Below are positions 43,206 through 52,503 of a stretch of DNA of 64,000 bases, piece after piece. A program made the position numbers and the translations under genes. This stretch comes from Zhihengliuella sp. ISTPL4. Lineage in GTDB: Bacteria > Actinomycetota > Actinomycetes > Actinomycetales > Microbacteriaceae. The notes beneath the pieces are model-generated. The model was not told where the DNA came from and did not search any database. It saw only the letters and a list, made by a program, of their open reading frames with translations. Position 1 is the stretch's first letter. Every line of letters begins with the position of its first letter. The DNA lies in NCBI RefSeq assembly GCF_002848265.1, contig NZ_CP025422.1, forward strand, positions 62,001-126,000, written 5' to 3'.

Positions 43206-44312
43206 ATGACAACGGATGTCACTGGCACCGGTCTCGGGACGATCCGAACCGGGATCCTCGGCGGGGGCTTCATGGCCCGCGTGCACCGCACGGCCGCCCG
43301 AGATGCGGGCGGCGCGCTGCGCGCCGTCGCCACCCGTTCCGCGCAGGGCGCCAGGGAGGCTGCGCACCTGCTCGGCGCCGCACGGGCCGACGACGTGGAG
43401 GCCTTGCTGGACGCCGACGACATCGACGTCGTCCACATCTGCACCCCCAATGCCACGCATGCCGACCTCGCTCTCCGCGCGCTGAGGGCGGGCAAGCATG
43501 TCGTGTGCGAGAAGCCGCTCGCCACGACCGCCGCTGACGCCGCCGCGCTCGCCGCGGAAGCCGCCGAGAGCGGGCTCGTCGCGGCCGTCCCCTTCGTGTA
43601 CCGCTACCACCCCATGGTGCGGGAGGCCAGGGCCCGCATCGCCCGGGGCGAGGCCGGGGAGCTGCTCACGCTGGACTGCTCGTACCTGCAGGACTGGATG
43701 CTGCGGCCCACCGACGACGACTGGCGGGTGCATTCCTCGACCGGCGGCGCCTCCCGTGCCTTCGCGGACATCGGTTCGCACCTGTGCGACCTCCTCGAGT
43801 TCGTCACGGGGGACCGCATCCGCGCCCTGAGCGCGCGTACCCGTCGGGTGTTCGCCGAGCGGGCGGGGCAGGCCGTCGACACGGAGGACATCGTCGCCGT
43901 GCTCGTCGAGACCGCGGCGGGGGCCTTGGGGACGCTGCTCATCTCGCAGATGGCGGCGGGCCGTAAGAACGCCCTCACCCTGGAGCTGCACGGGACGCGG
44001 CAGAGTCTGCGGTTCGAGCAGGAACGGCCGGAGGAGCTCTGGGTCGGCATGCGGGAGGAGTCGCGGCTGCTGCTGCGCGACCCCGTCACGGCCGACCCGG
44101 AGTCCGCCCGCCTGCAGCGTGTCCCGGCTGGCCACGCCATGGGATATCAGGACGCCTTCAACGGCTTCGTCGCCGACGTCTACGCCGCGATCGCAGGTGA
44201 CGCGCCCGACGGCCTGCCGACGTTCGCCGACGGTCACCGGGCGGCCGTGCTCACCGAGGCTGTGCTCGATTCCGCCGCCCACGAGGGCCGCTGGACGGAG
44301 GTGCCGGCATGA
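43206..44312 (+). CDS. Gfo/Idh/MocA-family oxidoreductase
   Basis: A 368-residue dehydrogenase with GILGGGFMARVHRTA, CTPNATHADLALRAL and CEKPLATT, then GGASRAFADIGSHLCDLLEF in the substrate domain, where Asp and His are the usual catalytic residues. First gene of the sugar ABC operon; the stop overlaps the ATPase start (ATGA). It likely oxidises the imported sugar or glycoside. Confidence 0.92.
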   Translation: MTTDVTGTGLGTIRTGILGGGFMARVHRTAARDAGGALRAVATRSAQGAREAAHLLGAARADDVEALLDADDIDVVHICTPNATHADLALRALRAGKHVVCEKPLATTAADAAALAAEAAESGLVAAVPFVYRYHPMVREARARIARGEAGELLTLDCSYLQDWMLRPTDDDWRVHSSTGGASRAFADIGSHLCDLLEFVTGDRIRALSARTRRVFAERAGQAVDTEDIVAVLVETAAGALGTLLISQMAAGRKNALTLELHGTRQSLRFEQERPEELWVGMREESRLLLRDPVTADPESARLQRVPAGHAMGYQDAFNGFVADVYAAIAGDAPDGLPTFADGHRAAVLTEAVLDSAAHEGRWTEVPA

Positions 44313-45826
44313 CCGCGACGACGACGCAGCCGGTGCTGCGGGTGGCGGGGATCCGCAAGGCGTTCTTCGGCGTGGAGGTGCTGAGAGGCATCGACTTCGA
44401 CGTGCGGCCGGGGGAGGTGCACGGGCTCGTCGGGGAGAACGGTGCGGGCAAGTCCACGCTCATGAAGATCATCGCGGGCGTGCAGCCGGCTGACGAGGGG
44501 ACGATCACGTACCGCGGCGTGGAGGTGCGCCACGCGCACCCGCGGCAGGCGATGGACGCCGGCATCGTCACGGTGTTCCAGGAGTTCACCCTGCTGCCCG
44601 AGCGCACGGTCGCGCAGAACGTCTACCTCGGCCGGGAACCGCGGCGCGCGGGACTCATCGACGTGCGCGCGATGAACGAGCGCACCGCGGAGCTGCTGAG
44701 CGACCTCGGCGTCTCCTTCATCGACCCGCAGGCCAGGGTGGGCTCGCTGACGGTGGCCGAGCAGCAGATCGTCGAGATCGTGAAGGCGCTGTCGTTCGAC
44801 GCGCAGGTGATCTCGATGGACGAGCCGACCGCAGCCCTCAGCGACCGCGAGGTGGAGTTGCTGTACGCGATCATCCGCCGGCTCACCTCCCGCGGTGTCG
44901 CGGTCATCTACGTCTCCCACCGGTTGAAGGAGATCTTCGATCTCTGCGACCGGATCACGATCCTCAAGGACGGCGCCCTCGTCTCCACGGACGAGACCGC
45001 GGCGCTGACCACCGACGAGCTCGTGCGCCGGATGGTGGGGCGGTCGATCCAGTCCTACTTCCCTGACCCGGTCGCCGGTACCGCGGTCGGCGCCCCCCGG
45101 CTCGAACTCGACCGCTGCGGCAACGCCTACGTGGACGGGGTGTCGCTGACGCTCCGTGCCGGGGAGATCGTCGGGGTGGCGGGTCTCCAGGGGTCCGGAC
45201 GCACGGAACTCGTGGAGGGGGTGTTCGGCATCCAGGCCTTCACACGCGGCGCCGTGCGGATCGACGGGAAGCCGGTGCGGATCACCGGGCCGCGCGCGGC
45301 CGTGCGCGCCGGACTCGCCCTCGTCTCCGAAGACCGCAAGGCGCAGGGGCTCGCGCTGGGGCAGTCGATCCTCGACAACGCCCTGCTCGTGGTGCGGAAC
45401 GTGTTCGCGGGGCGCACCGCGGCGTCACGCCGGGAGGTGCCGGGGGTGCTCCGCACACTGGAGGTGTCGTCGCGCGGCCTCGACCAGGAGGTGCGTTTCC
45501 TGTCCGGGGGCAACCAGCAGAAGGTGGTGCTGGCGAAGTGGCTGCTCACGCAGCCGCAGATCGTGCTCTTCGACGAGCCGACGCGGGGTATCGACGTGGG
45601 GGCGAAGTACGCCGTCTACCAGCTGATGCGCGAGCTGGCGGCGCAGGGGAAGGCCGTGCTCATGGTCTCGAGCGAGTTGCCGGAGGTCATCGGCATGAGC
45701 GACCGCATCCTCGTCATGCACGACGGCGAACTCGTCGCCGAGCTGCCGGCCGGTGCGGCCGAGCACGAGATCCTCGCGGCGGCCACCGGCGCCAGCGGTC
45801 CTTCGACGAAGGGAGGCACGCGATGA
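44309..45826 (+). CDS. Sugar ABC transporter ATPase (RbsA/MglA type)
   Basis: A 505-residue double ATPase of the ribose/galactose importer class. The first domain has Walker A GENGAGKS (residues 42-49) and ISMDEPTAALSD; its signature region reads LTVAEQQIVE as usual for this class. The second domain has a degenerate Walker A (GLQGSGRTELVEG) but a good signature LSGGNQQKV and VLFDEPTRGIDVG. This asymmetry is normal for RbsA. Confidence 0.95.
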   Translation: MTATTTQPVLRVAGIRKAFFGVEVLRGIDFDVRPGEVHGLVGENGAGKSTLMKIIAGVQPADEGTITYRGVEVRHAHPRQAMDAGIVTVFQEFTLLPERTVAQNVYLGREPRRAGLIDVRAMNERTAELLSDLGVSFIDPQARVGSLTVAEQQIVEIVKALSFDAQVISMDEPTAALSDREVELLYAIIRRLTSRGVAVIYVSHRLKEIFDLCDRITILKDGALVSTDETAALTTDELVRRMVGRSIQSYFPDPVAGTAVGAPRLELDRCGNAYVDGVSLTLRAGEIVGVAGLQGSGRTELVEGVFGIQAFTRGAVRIDGKPVRITGPRAAVRAGLALVSEDRKAQGLALGQSILDNALLVVRNVFAGRTAASRREVPGVLRTLEVSSRGLDQEVRFLSGGNQQKVVLAKWLLTQPQIVLFDEPTRGIDVGAKYAVYQLMRELAAQGKAVLMVSSELPEVIGMSDRILVMHDGELVAELPAGAAEHEILAAATGASGPSTKGGTR

Positions 45827-46959
45827 GTCACCGCACCGGGGCCCGGCTCCGCATCGACTCGACCGTCATCGTGCTCGGCATCCTGCTGCTCGCCCTCGTC
45901 GTCGGCGCGATCCTCGTCGCCACGGTCGGACGCAACTTCCTCAGCCCGGGGAACATCCGCGACATCCTGACCGGGATGAGCGTGCTCGGTCTCGTGGCGA
46001 TCGGGCAGACGCTCGTGGTGCTCGGCGCCTCGCTCGACCTCTCCGTCACCTACGTCATCAGTCTGTCGAGCCTGCTCGCGGCGACGATGATGGCCGGGAA
46101 CGCCGGCAACATCCCGCTCGCCGTGATCGTGACGCTCCTGGTGTGCGCGGGGATCGGGCTCGTGAACGGGCTCATCGTGACCGTGCTCAAGGTCAACGGC
46201 TTCATCGCGACCCTCGGCATCGGGCTGATCCTCCAGGGCATCCTCAACACGAACTTCGAGGGATCGGCGGGCGAGGTCCCTTGGGCGTTCCAGCTCATCG
46301 GCGCGACGGGCGTCGGCCCGGTGCCGGTGTCCACGCTCATCATGATCGCGCTCGCCGTGCTGGTCTGGGTGCTGCTGAACCGCACCCGCACCGGCGCGCA
46401 CCTCTACGCCGTCGGCGGCGACCCCGAGATCGCCCGGCTCTCCGGCGTCCGCACCCGCATGCCGCTGATCTGGGCGCACGTGCTGTGCTCGGTGTTCGCG
46501 GGGCTCGCCGGTCTCCTGCTCGCCAGCCGTCTCGGCGTCGGCAGCCCGACAGTCGGTCAGCAGGGCGGCTACGCGCTGCTCTCCATCGCCGCGGTCGTGC
46601 TCGGCGGCACGCTGCTCCTCGGCGGACGCGGCTCGATCTGGGGCACCATCGGCGGTGTCGCCATCCTCGCCGTCGTCGACAACGTCATGAGCGTGCTGCA
46701 GGTGAACCCGTTCCTCAAGGACGTCGTGCGCGGCATCGTCATCGTGGCCGCCGTCGCCGTCTACAGCCGGCGGGCCATCGTGCGTCGCCGTCCCCGCTTC
46801 GGCGCCGGCGGCACGCGCACCGGGGGAGACGACGCCGCGAAGGCGGCCGAAGCGGACATGGCGGTCGCGGCCGCCGAACTCGCCGATCCGACCACCGAGG
46901 TCGCCGCCGTCGACAGCGCCGGGGATACCGCCTCCGCGCGGGAAGGAGGGCGCTCATGA
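45823..46959 (+). CDS. Sugar ABC transporter permease (RbsC type, 1)
   Basis: A 378-residue permease with many membrane helices, including GQTLVVLGASLDLSVTYVISL, the segment that typifies ribose-class permeases, and VNGFIATLGIGLILQGI. A polar Ala/Asp-rich tail of about 50 residues at the C-terminus is unusual. It couples to the next permease by ATGA; two different permeases suggest a heterodimer. Confidence 0.93.
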   Translation: MSHRTGARLRIDSTVIVLGILLLALVVGAILVATVGRNFLSPGNIRDILTGMSVLGLVAIGQTLVVLGASLDLSVTYVISLSSLLAATMMAGNAGNIPLAVIVTLLVCAGIGLVNGLIVTVLKVNGFIATLGIGLILQGILNTNFEGSAGEVPWAFQLIGATGVGPVPVSTLIMIALAVLVWVLLNRTRTGAHLYAVGGDPEIARLSGVRTRMPLIWAHVLCSVFAGLAGLLLASRLGVGSPTVGQQGGYALLSIAAVVLGGTLLLGGRGSIWGTIGGVAILAVVDNVMSVLQVNPFLKDVVRGIVIVAAVAVYSRRAIVRRRPRFGAGGTRTGGDDAAKAAEADMAVAAAELADPTTEVAAVDSAGDTASAREGGRS

Positions 46960-48005
46960 ACGCGCTGCGCACGCTCCTCAGCCCCCGCGGAGCGGTCTTC
47001 CTGCTGCTCGTGATCCTGCTCGTCGCGGTCGCCGTGCTCAACCCGAGCTTCGCCGAGCCCGGCCAGTTCATGCGGTACCTGCAGCGCGTCGCCCCCATCG
47101 CGATCGTCGCGATCGGACAGTACTTCGTGATCATCACGGGGGAGTTCGACCTCTCCCAGGGTTCGCTCATCACGGCGCAGGTCATCATCGCCGGCAACCT
47201 CGTCGGCCAGGACGACGCCCGCACCCTTCCCGTCCTGCTGCTCATGATCGTGTTCGGCGTGGTCGTCGGGCTCGTGAACGGCGTCCTCACGACGCTGTTG
47301 AAGGTGCCGTCGTTCATCGTGACGCTGGGCATGATGCTCGCCCTGCTCGGCGGCGTGATGTGGTGGACGGGCGGCGCGGCCACGGGGAACCCGGCCGACA
47401 GCTTCCGGGAGATCGGCCGCGGCGGGATCCGCGACCTCCCCGTGCTGGAGTTCCTGCCCTGGGCCGTGCTGCTGCTCGCCGCGTGGCTCGCCCTCGGCAT
47501 CGTCATCACCAAGCGCCCCCTGGGCAAGACCCTCATCGCGATCGGCGACAACGCCCGCGCGGTGGACTACGCCGGTGCCCGCCGGGCCTGGGCCACGACC
47601 CGCGCGTTCGTCCTGTCCTCCCTCTCCGCCACGCTCTCCGCCGTCCTGCTCGTCGGGTACGCGGGGGTGCACCCGTCCGTCGGCCGCGGCTACGAGTTCA
47701 CTGCGATCACCGCGGTGGTGCTCGGCGGCGTCGTGCTCGGCGGCGGGCGCGGCTGGATCGTCGGGGCCGTGGCCGGCGCCTTCGCGCTGGAGGCGCTGTT
47801 CCTGCTCCTGAACATCGCGGGCGTCCCCTCCACCCTCCGCGACGCGGTGCAGGGCGTCATCATCATCGCGGCCGTCGCCTATGCGGGTGTCGCCTTCCGA
47901 GCCCGCCGCCGGCGCGGTCCCCAGCCGACGGACGTCCCTACCGCGGGGACCGAGAACGCCGAGAACCGCACCACCGCATCAAGCCCTACAACCAGAGGAG
48001 ATTAG
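46956..48005 (+). CDS. Sugar ABC transporter permease (RbsC type, 2)
   Basis: A 349-residue permease with the ribose-class segment GQYFVIITGEFDLSQGSLI and VPSFIVTLGMMLALLGGVMWW. It forms the channel with the preceding gene. The binding-protein gene begins 2 nt after its stop. Confidence 0.93.
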   Translation: MNALRTLLSPRGAVFLLLVILLVAVAVLNPSFAEPGQFMRYLQRVAPIAIVAIGQYFVIITGEFDLSQGSLITAQVIIAGNLVGQDDARTLPVLLLMIVFGVVVGLVNGVLTTLLKVPSFIVTLGMMLALLGGVMWWTGGAATGNPADSFREIGRGGIRDLPVLEFLPWAVLLLAAWLALGIVITKRPLGKTLIAIGDNARAVDYAGARRAWATTRAFVLSSLSATLSAVLLVGYAGVHPSVGRGYEFTAITAVVLGGVVLGGGRGWIVGAVAGAFALEALFLLLNIAGVPSTLRDAVQGVIIIAAVAYAGVAFRARRRRGPQPTDVPTAGTENAENRTTASSPTTRGD

Positions 48006-48007
48006 CA

Positions 48008-49216
48008 ATGCGACGATCGATGAAGATCGCCACCGCAGGGGTGGCCCTCTTCGGCCTCATCGCGCTCGCCGGGTGCACGACCGACCCGTCCGTGGCGCCG
48101 GCGGAGTCGGAGAACCCCGAGGAGGCGGCCGAGACCACGGAGTGGTTCGACCAGGAGCTCTTCGACAAGCAGGACGAGGAGCGTGGCATCGACCCCCAGG
48201 GTCCTGCCGACCAGCCCTACCTCCAGCACATCAACGCCGAAATGGTCGACACGTCGGAGTTCGCCAGCACCGGGGCCAAGAAGGCCTGCTTCGCGAACGC
48301 CTCGATCTCGAACCCCTGGCGGCAGACGGGCTGGATCACGATGAACGAGCAGCTGAAGGTGCTGCAGGAGTCGGGCGCGATCAGCGAGATGGAGACCCGC
48401 GACGCGCAGGACTCCGACGACACCCAGATCGCCGACATCGACTACTTCATCTCCGAGGGGAACTGCGATGTCTTCCTCATCTCGCCGAACAGCACGGCGG
48501 CGATGACACCCGCGGTCGAGCGGGCGTGTGAGACGGGCAAGCCCGTGGTCGTGTTCGACCGGGGCGTCAACACCGACTGTCCTGTCACGTTCATCCACCC
48601 GATCGGCGGCTTCGCTTGGGGGATCGACACCGCGGAGTTCCTCATCGACAACCTCGAAGAGGGCGACAAGGTCGTGGCTCTCCGGATCCTCCCGGGCGTC
48701 GACGTGCTGGAGCACCGCTGGGCCGGAGCCGAGAAGCTGTTCGAGGAGGCCGGGATCGAGGCCGTCGACCACTTCACCGGGGCCGACCCCGCCGAGATCA
48801 AGAGCATCATCAGCGACGAGCTCGCCAAGGGGGACGTGCACGGCATCTGGATGGACGCCGGTGACGGCGCCGTCGCCGCCATCGAGGCCTTCGAGGACGC
48901 CGGTGCGGACTACCCCGTGATGACGGGTGAGGACGAGATGAGCTTCCTGCGCAAGTGGAAGGACACGGGTCTCACCGGCCTCGCTCCGGTGTACTCGAAC
49001 TTCCAGTGGCGCACTCCACTGCTCGCGGCGCAGATGATCTTCGCGGGTGAAGAGGTGCCGAAGGAGTGGGTACTCCCGCAGAAGCCGATCACCGAGGCCG
49101 AGCTGGACGACTACCTCGCGGCGAACGAGGGGATGCCCGATGGCCACTACGCCAAGTTCGGCGGAGAGGACCTTCCCGGGTACCCGACGGTCTGGCAGGA
49201 GCGCCAGATCCCGTAA
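48008..49216 (+). CDS. Sugar ABC transporter substrate-binding lipoprotein
   Basis: A 402-residue binding protein with lipobox LALAGC region and Cys23. The periplasmic-binding fold 1 pattern is clear: [50 protein letters not shown] and [16 protein letters not shown]. It is longer than RbsB because of an Asp/Glu-rich N-terminal extension and a long C-terminus. AGAGGAGA precedes ATG 48008. The ligand is likely a sugar or glycoside; a stable hairpin follows. Confidence 0.92.
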   Translation: MRRSMKIATAGVALFGLIALAGCTTDPSVAPAESENPEEAAETTEWFDQELFDKQDEERGIDPQGPADQPYLQHINAEMVDTSEFASTGAKKACFANASISNPWRQTGWITMNEQLKVLQESGAISEMETRDAQDSDDTQIADIDYFISEGNCDVFLISPNSTAAMTPAVERACETGKPVVVFDRGVNTDCPVTFIHPIGGFAWGIDTAEFLIDNLEEGDKVVALRILPGVDVLEHRWAGAEKLFEEAGIEAVDHFTGADPAEIKSIISDELAKGDVHGIWMDAGDGAVAAIEAFEDAGADYPVMTGEDEMSFLRKWKDTGLTGLAPVYSNFQWRTPLLAAQMIFAGEEVPKEWVLPQKPITEAELDDYLAANEGMPDGHYAKFGGEDLPGYPTVWQERQIP

Positions 49217-49222
49217 CCCCGT

Positions 49223-49272
49223 GCGCTCCCGCTCTTCCGCTCCGCCTGTGCGGAGTGGGAGGGTGGGAGCGC
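49223..49272 (+). other. Long intercistronic stem-loop after the sugar-binding-protein gene
   Basis: GCGCTCCC (49223-49230) pairs with GGGAGCGC (49265-49272), and the inner GCTCCGC and GCGGAGT also pair around CTGT. It is either an mRNA-stabilising element that favours binding-protein expression or a leaky terminator before the two isomerase genes. Confidence 0.7.
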
Positions 49273-49294
49273 CCGCACGATCACAAGGACAACG

Positions 49295-50146
49295 ATGCCC
49301 CGCACGATCGCCGTCAACACCTGGGTCTGGACGTCTCCGCTGACGGACGACACCCTGGAGCCGCTCGCCCGCACGGCGGCGCGGATGGGCTACGACGCCC
49401 TGGAGCTGCCGCTGGAGAGCGTCGGCGACTGGGACCCGCTCCGGGCCCGGGCCGTGCTGGACGGCCTCGGCATGGGCGCGGTCGTGGTCGGCGCGATGGG
49501 TCCCGGCCGCTCGCTGCTCGCACGCGCCGGAGACGTCGCCGCGACGCAGGACTACCTCCGCGCGTGCCTGGACGCCGCGGCCGTGCTCGGGGCCTCGGTC
49601 GTCGCCGGACCCTTCTACGCCCCGACCGGCGTCACCTGGCGCATGGACGAGACGGAGCGGGCGGAGGTCGTCGGCGAGCTCCGGGAGAACCTCGCTCCGC
49701 TCGCCCGGGAGGCCGCGGCGATCGGCGTCACGTTGGCGGTGGAGCCGCTCAACCGCTACGAGACCAGCGTGCTGAACACGGTCGCGCAGAGTCTCGACGC
49801 GCTGGCGCCGCTGCTCGGTGCCGGGGTGGGGCTGGCGCTCGACACGTACCACCTCAACATCGAGGAGAAGCGCCCCGCCGACGCGATCCGTGCGGCCGGC
49901 GCCGCCATCGCGCACGTGCAGGTGTGCGGCAGCGACCGCGGTGCCGTGGGCGACGACCACACCGACTGGCCGGAGCTGCTCCGCGCGCTCGACGACGCCG
50001 GCTACCGCGGCGCCCTGGGGCTGGAGAGCTTCACCGGGGAGAACGCGACGATCGCCGTGGCGGCCTCCGTGTGGCGGCCGCTCGCCGCCAGTCAGGACGA
50101 CCTCGCCGCCCGCAGCATCGCCCACCTCCGCGCCCTCGGCGCTTGA
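49295..50146 (+). CDS. Sugar 3-epimerase-like TIM barrel (allulose/tagatose epimerase type)
   Basis: A 283-residue protein of the D-tagatose/D-allulose 3-epimerase group. The Mn-site motifs are [14 protein letters not shown] (Glu), [12 protein letters not shown] (Asp), [11 protein letters not shown] (His) and LGLESF (Glu). It starts [14 protein letters not shown] as usual. Sits downstream of the sugar importer and would epimerise the C3 of a ketose or a keto-sugar produced by the Gfo/Idh enzyme. Confidence 0.87.
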   Translation: MPRTIAVNTWVWTSPLTDDTLEPLARTAARMGYDALELPLESVGDWDPLRARAVLDGLGMGAVVVGAMGPGRSLLARAGDVAATQDYLRACLDAAAVLGASVVAGPFYAPTGVTWRMDETERAEVVGELRENLAPLAREAAAIGVTLAVEPLNRYETSVLNTVAQSLDALAPLLGAGVGLALDTYHLNIEEKRPADAIRAAGAAIAHVQVCGSDRGAVGDDHTDWPELLRALDDAGYRGALGLESFTGENATIAVAASVWRPLAASQDDLAARSIAHLRALGA

Positions 50147-50154
50147 ACCCCCTC

Positions 50155-50182
50155 CCGCGATATGAAGCCCCGCGATACGAAG
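50155..50182 (+). repeat. Short tandem duplication before the isomerase gene
   Basis: CCGCGATATGAAG (50155-50167) and CCGCGATACGAAG (50170-50182) are 15 bp apart with one mismatch. The second copy merges with the AGGAG ribosome site of the next gene. Confidence 0.6.
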
Positions 50183-50190
50183 GAGTATCC

Positions 50191-51198
50191 ATGAGCAGTC
50201 ACCCGGTCACCCTGTTCACCGGCCAGTGGGCCGACCTGCCGTTCGAGGAGGTGGCCCGCCTCGCCGCGGAGTGGGGATACGACGGGCTGGAGATCGCCGC
50301 GTCCGGCGACCACCTCGACCTCCGTCGAGCGGATGAGGACGATGCCTACGTCGCCTCCCGCCGGGAGATCCTCGACCGGCACGGCCTGCAGGTGTTCGCG
50401 ATCTCCAACCATCTCGCCGGGCAGGCGGTGTGCGACGACCCGATCGACTTCCGCCACGAGGGCATCCTGCGCCCGTACGTCTGGGGCGACGGCGAGGCCG
50501 AAGGCGTCCGGCAGCGGGCGGCGGAGGACATGAAGCGTGCGGCGCGCGTGGCCGGGAAGCTCGGCGTCGACACCGTCGTCGGCTTCACCGGGTCGGCCAT
50601 CTGGCCCTACGTCGCGATGTTCCCGCCGGTGCCGGAGGCGGTGATCGCCCAGGGCTTCCAGGACTTCGCGGACCGGTGGAATCCGATCCTCGACGTGTTC
50701 GACGGCGAGGGCGTGCGCTTCGCCCACGAGGTGCATCCGGGGGAGATCGCCTACGACTACTGGTCGAGCGTCCGCGCCCTCGACGCGATCGACCACCGCG
50801 ACGCGTTCGGCTTCAACTGGGACCCCTCGCACATGATGTGGCAGAACATCGACCCCGTCGGTTTCATCGTCGACTTCGCGGACCGGATCTACCACGTCGA
50901 CTGCAAGGACACCCGGCTGCGGCCGCGGAACGGCAGGGCGGGTGTGCTCGGCTCACACCTGCCGTGGGGCGACCCGCGGCGCGGCTGGGACTTCGTCTCC
51001 ACCGGCCACGGCGACGTGCCGTGGGAGGACGCCTTCCGTGCGCTCGACGCGATCGGCTATGACGGCCCGATCTCGATCGAGTGGGAAGACGCCGGAATGG
51101 ACCGCCTGCATGGCGCCCCCGAGGCGCTCGGCTTCGTGCGCTCCCTGCTGTGGCCGCCGCCGGCCGCCGCCTTCGACGCCGCGTTCCGCCACCAGTGA
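50191..51198 (+). CDS. TIM-barrel protein of the keto-glycoside lyase/isomerase type
   Basis: A 335-residue protein with [61 protein letters not shown] and [17 protein letters not shown], ending in IEWEDAGMD. Metal ligands are likely the Glu, Asp, His and Glu of these blocks. It is a common actinobacterial family; members act as catalytic subunits of C-glycoside deglycosidases and other 3-keto-sugar enzymes, which is the basis for the name. The small partner subunit of those enzymes is not seen here. AAGGAG precedes ATG 50191. Confidence 0.82.
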   Translation: MSSHPVTLFTGQWADLPFEEVARLAAEWGYDGLEIAASGDHLDLRRADEDDAYVASRREILDRHGLQVFAISNHLAGQAVCDDPIDFRHEGILRPYVWGDGEAEGVRQRAAEDMKRAARVAGKLGVDTVVGFTGSAIWPYVAMFPPVPEAVIAQGFQDFADRWNPILDVFDGEGVRFAHEVHPGEIAYDYWSSVRALDAIDHRDAFGFNWDPSHMMWQNIDPVGFIVDFADRIYHVDCKDTRLRPRNGRAGVLGSHLPWGDPRRGWDFVSTGHGDVPWEDAFRALDAIGYDGPISIEWEDAGMDRLHGAPEALGFVRSLLWPPPAAAFDAAFRHQ

Positions 51199-51209
51199 GA
51201 GACCGGGCC

Positions 51210-51503
51210 ATGCCGATCCAGCACACCGTCGTCTTCCGCCTGGTGCATCCCGAGGGCTCCGCCGAGGAGCGGGAGTTCCTCGCCACCGGCCACGCCGTGC
51301 TCTCCGCGATCCCCGGGGTCGGCGATTTCTCGATCCGTCGTCAAGTCAGCGCGAAGAGCGCCCTGCGCCACCAGTTCTCGATGGTGTTCGCCGATCAGGC
51401 TGCGTACGACGCCTATGACGCGCACCCCGCGCATCGGGCGTTCGTCGCGGAGCGCTGGCTCCCCGAAGTCGCGGAGTTCCAGGAGTACGACTTCGTGGAG
51501 TGA
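51210..51503 (+). CDS. Dabb-domain (stress-responsive A/B barrel) protein
   Basis: A 97-residue protein with the dimeric alpha/beta-barrel pattern IQHTVVFRL, LSAIPGVGDFSIRRQV and FADQAAYDAYDAHPAHRAFV. It follows the lyase-like gene by 11 nt and ends the operon. The family is found in sugar and aromatic catabolic operons; its role is not defined. Confidence 0.82.
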   Translation: MPIQHTVVFRLVHPEGSAEEREFLATGHAVLSAIPGVGDFSIRRQVSAKSALRHQFSMVFADQAAYDAYDAHPAHRAFVAERWLPEVAEFQEYDFVE

Positions 51504-51516
51504 CGGGCCGGCCGGC

Positions 51517-52503
51517 TCAGGGCTCCCGCAGGCGGACGAGGCGCTCGTGCCCGGTCTCCTCGAGCTCGGCGATGTCGTCGCGCGACTTGAGGAAGTCCGA
51601 GAACGAGCGGTAGCCGAGGGCCTTCTCGCTGAAAGACGGGTCCATGCGGCGCATGTGCGTCTTGACCGCGGAGCTGTGCAGCCACTCGTCGGCACCCGCC
51701 TTGTCGTGACCGAGACGCAGCGCCCGCTCCAGGAGCCGCGTGGCCTCGCCCTGGTCGTCGATCTTCTCCTCGACCTTGGGTTCGTCGGCGGTGGTCTTCG
51801 TCTTGACCTTCGCGCGCGACTTCGACGCTGTCTTGGGCTTCGGGGCACCCGTGTCCGCGGCGGTGGGGGTGGAGGGCTCGGCTGGGGCCTCGACCACAGG
51901 GGACTCCGCCACAGGCGCGGGTGCCGCCTTGGTCGGACGCGCCACGCCGGGGAGCGAGTCGTACGACTCGAACTCGTCGCAGGCGGCCGCGAGGGATTTC
52001 GCCGTCGACCCGGCGACGCCCACCCCGATCACGTAGCGCCCCAGGCGCTTGCAGCGCTGGGCGAGCGGCACGTAGTCGCTGTCGCCCGCCACGATGACGA
52101 CATGGGTCAGGTCCGGCAGCCGGAACATGTCCTCGACCGCGTCGACGGCGAGCCGGATGTCTGCGCCGTTCTTGGCGTACGCGGCGGCGGGGAAGAGCTG
52201 CACGAGGTCCACCGCGCGCGCCACGAGCTGCGAGCGGTACTCGGCGTTGACCGGCGACGACCAGTCCGCGTACGCCCTCGTCAGCACGAGCGTGCCGAAG
52301 GACGCCGCGTAGTCGATGATCGCGCCGACCTCGATCATGGCTCGGTTCAGCCGCTCGGCGACCTCGGGGTCGTTCGGGTTCTCCGTGATGCGCTGGCGGT
52401 CCTTGCCGTAGGAATTGCGGCCGTGGACGCGGTCGTACCAGGAGATGACGATGTTGTCGAAGTCCAGGTACACCGCCACGCGGGCGTCGGTCGTCTCAGC
52501 CAC
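51517..52503 (-). CDS. NYN-domain protein with C-terminal OST-HTH/LOTUS domain
   Basis: A 328-residue protein. The N-terminal NYN (PIN-like) nuclease domain has acidic residues Asp14 and Asp16 (YLDFDNI), Asp115 (NGADIRL), and Asp141 and Asp143 (GDSDYVPL). A low-complexity Ala/Pro/Lys linker (about 185-245) leads to a LOTUS-type domain (AVKTHMRRMDPSFSEKALGYRSFSDF). Such LabA-like proteins are thought to act on RNA. GTG 52503 overlaps the end of the upstream Gfo/Idh gene by 8 nt, so they are co-transcribed. Confidence 0.87.
   Translation of the reverse strand: MAETTDARVAVYLDFDNIVISWYDRVHGRNSYGKDRQRITENPNDPEVAERLNRAMIEVGAIIDYAASFGTLVLTRAYADWSSPVNAEYRSQLVARAVDLVQLFPAAAYAKNGADIRLAVDAVEDMFRLPDLTHVVIVAGDSDYVPLAQRCKRLGRYVIGVGVAGSTAKSLAAACDEFESYDSLPGVARPTKAAPAPVAESPVVEAPAEPSTPTAADTGAPKPKTASKSRAKVKTKTTADEPKVEEKIDDQGEATRLLERALRLGHDKAGADEWLHSSAVKTHMRRMDPSFSEKALGYRSFSDFLKSRDDIAELEETGHERLVRLREP

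Noticed and set aside
50155..50182. Start of a CRISPR-like or insertion repeat
   Set aside because: Only two short copies that end in a ribosome site; no further units or spacers. No CRISPR array occurs elsewhere in the window.
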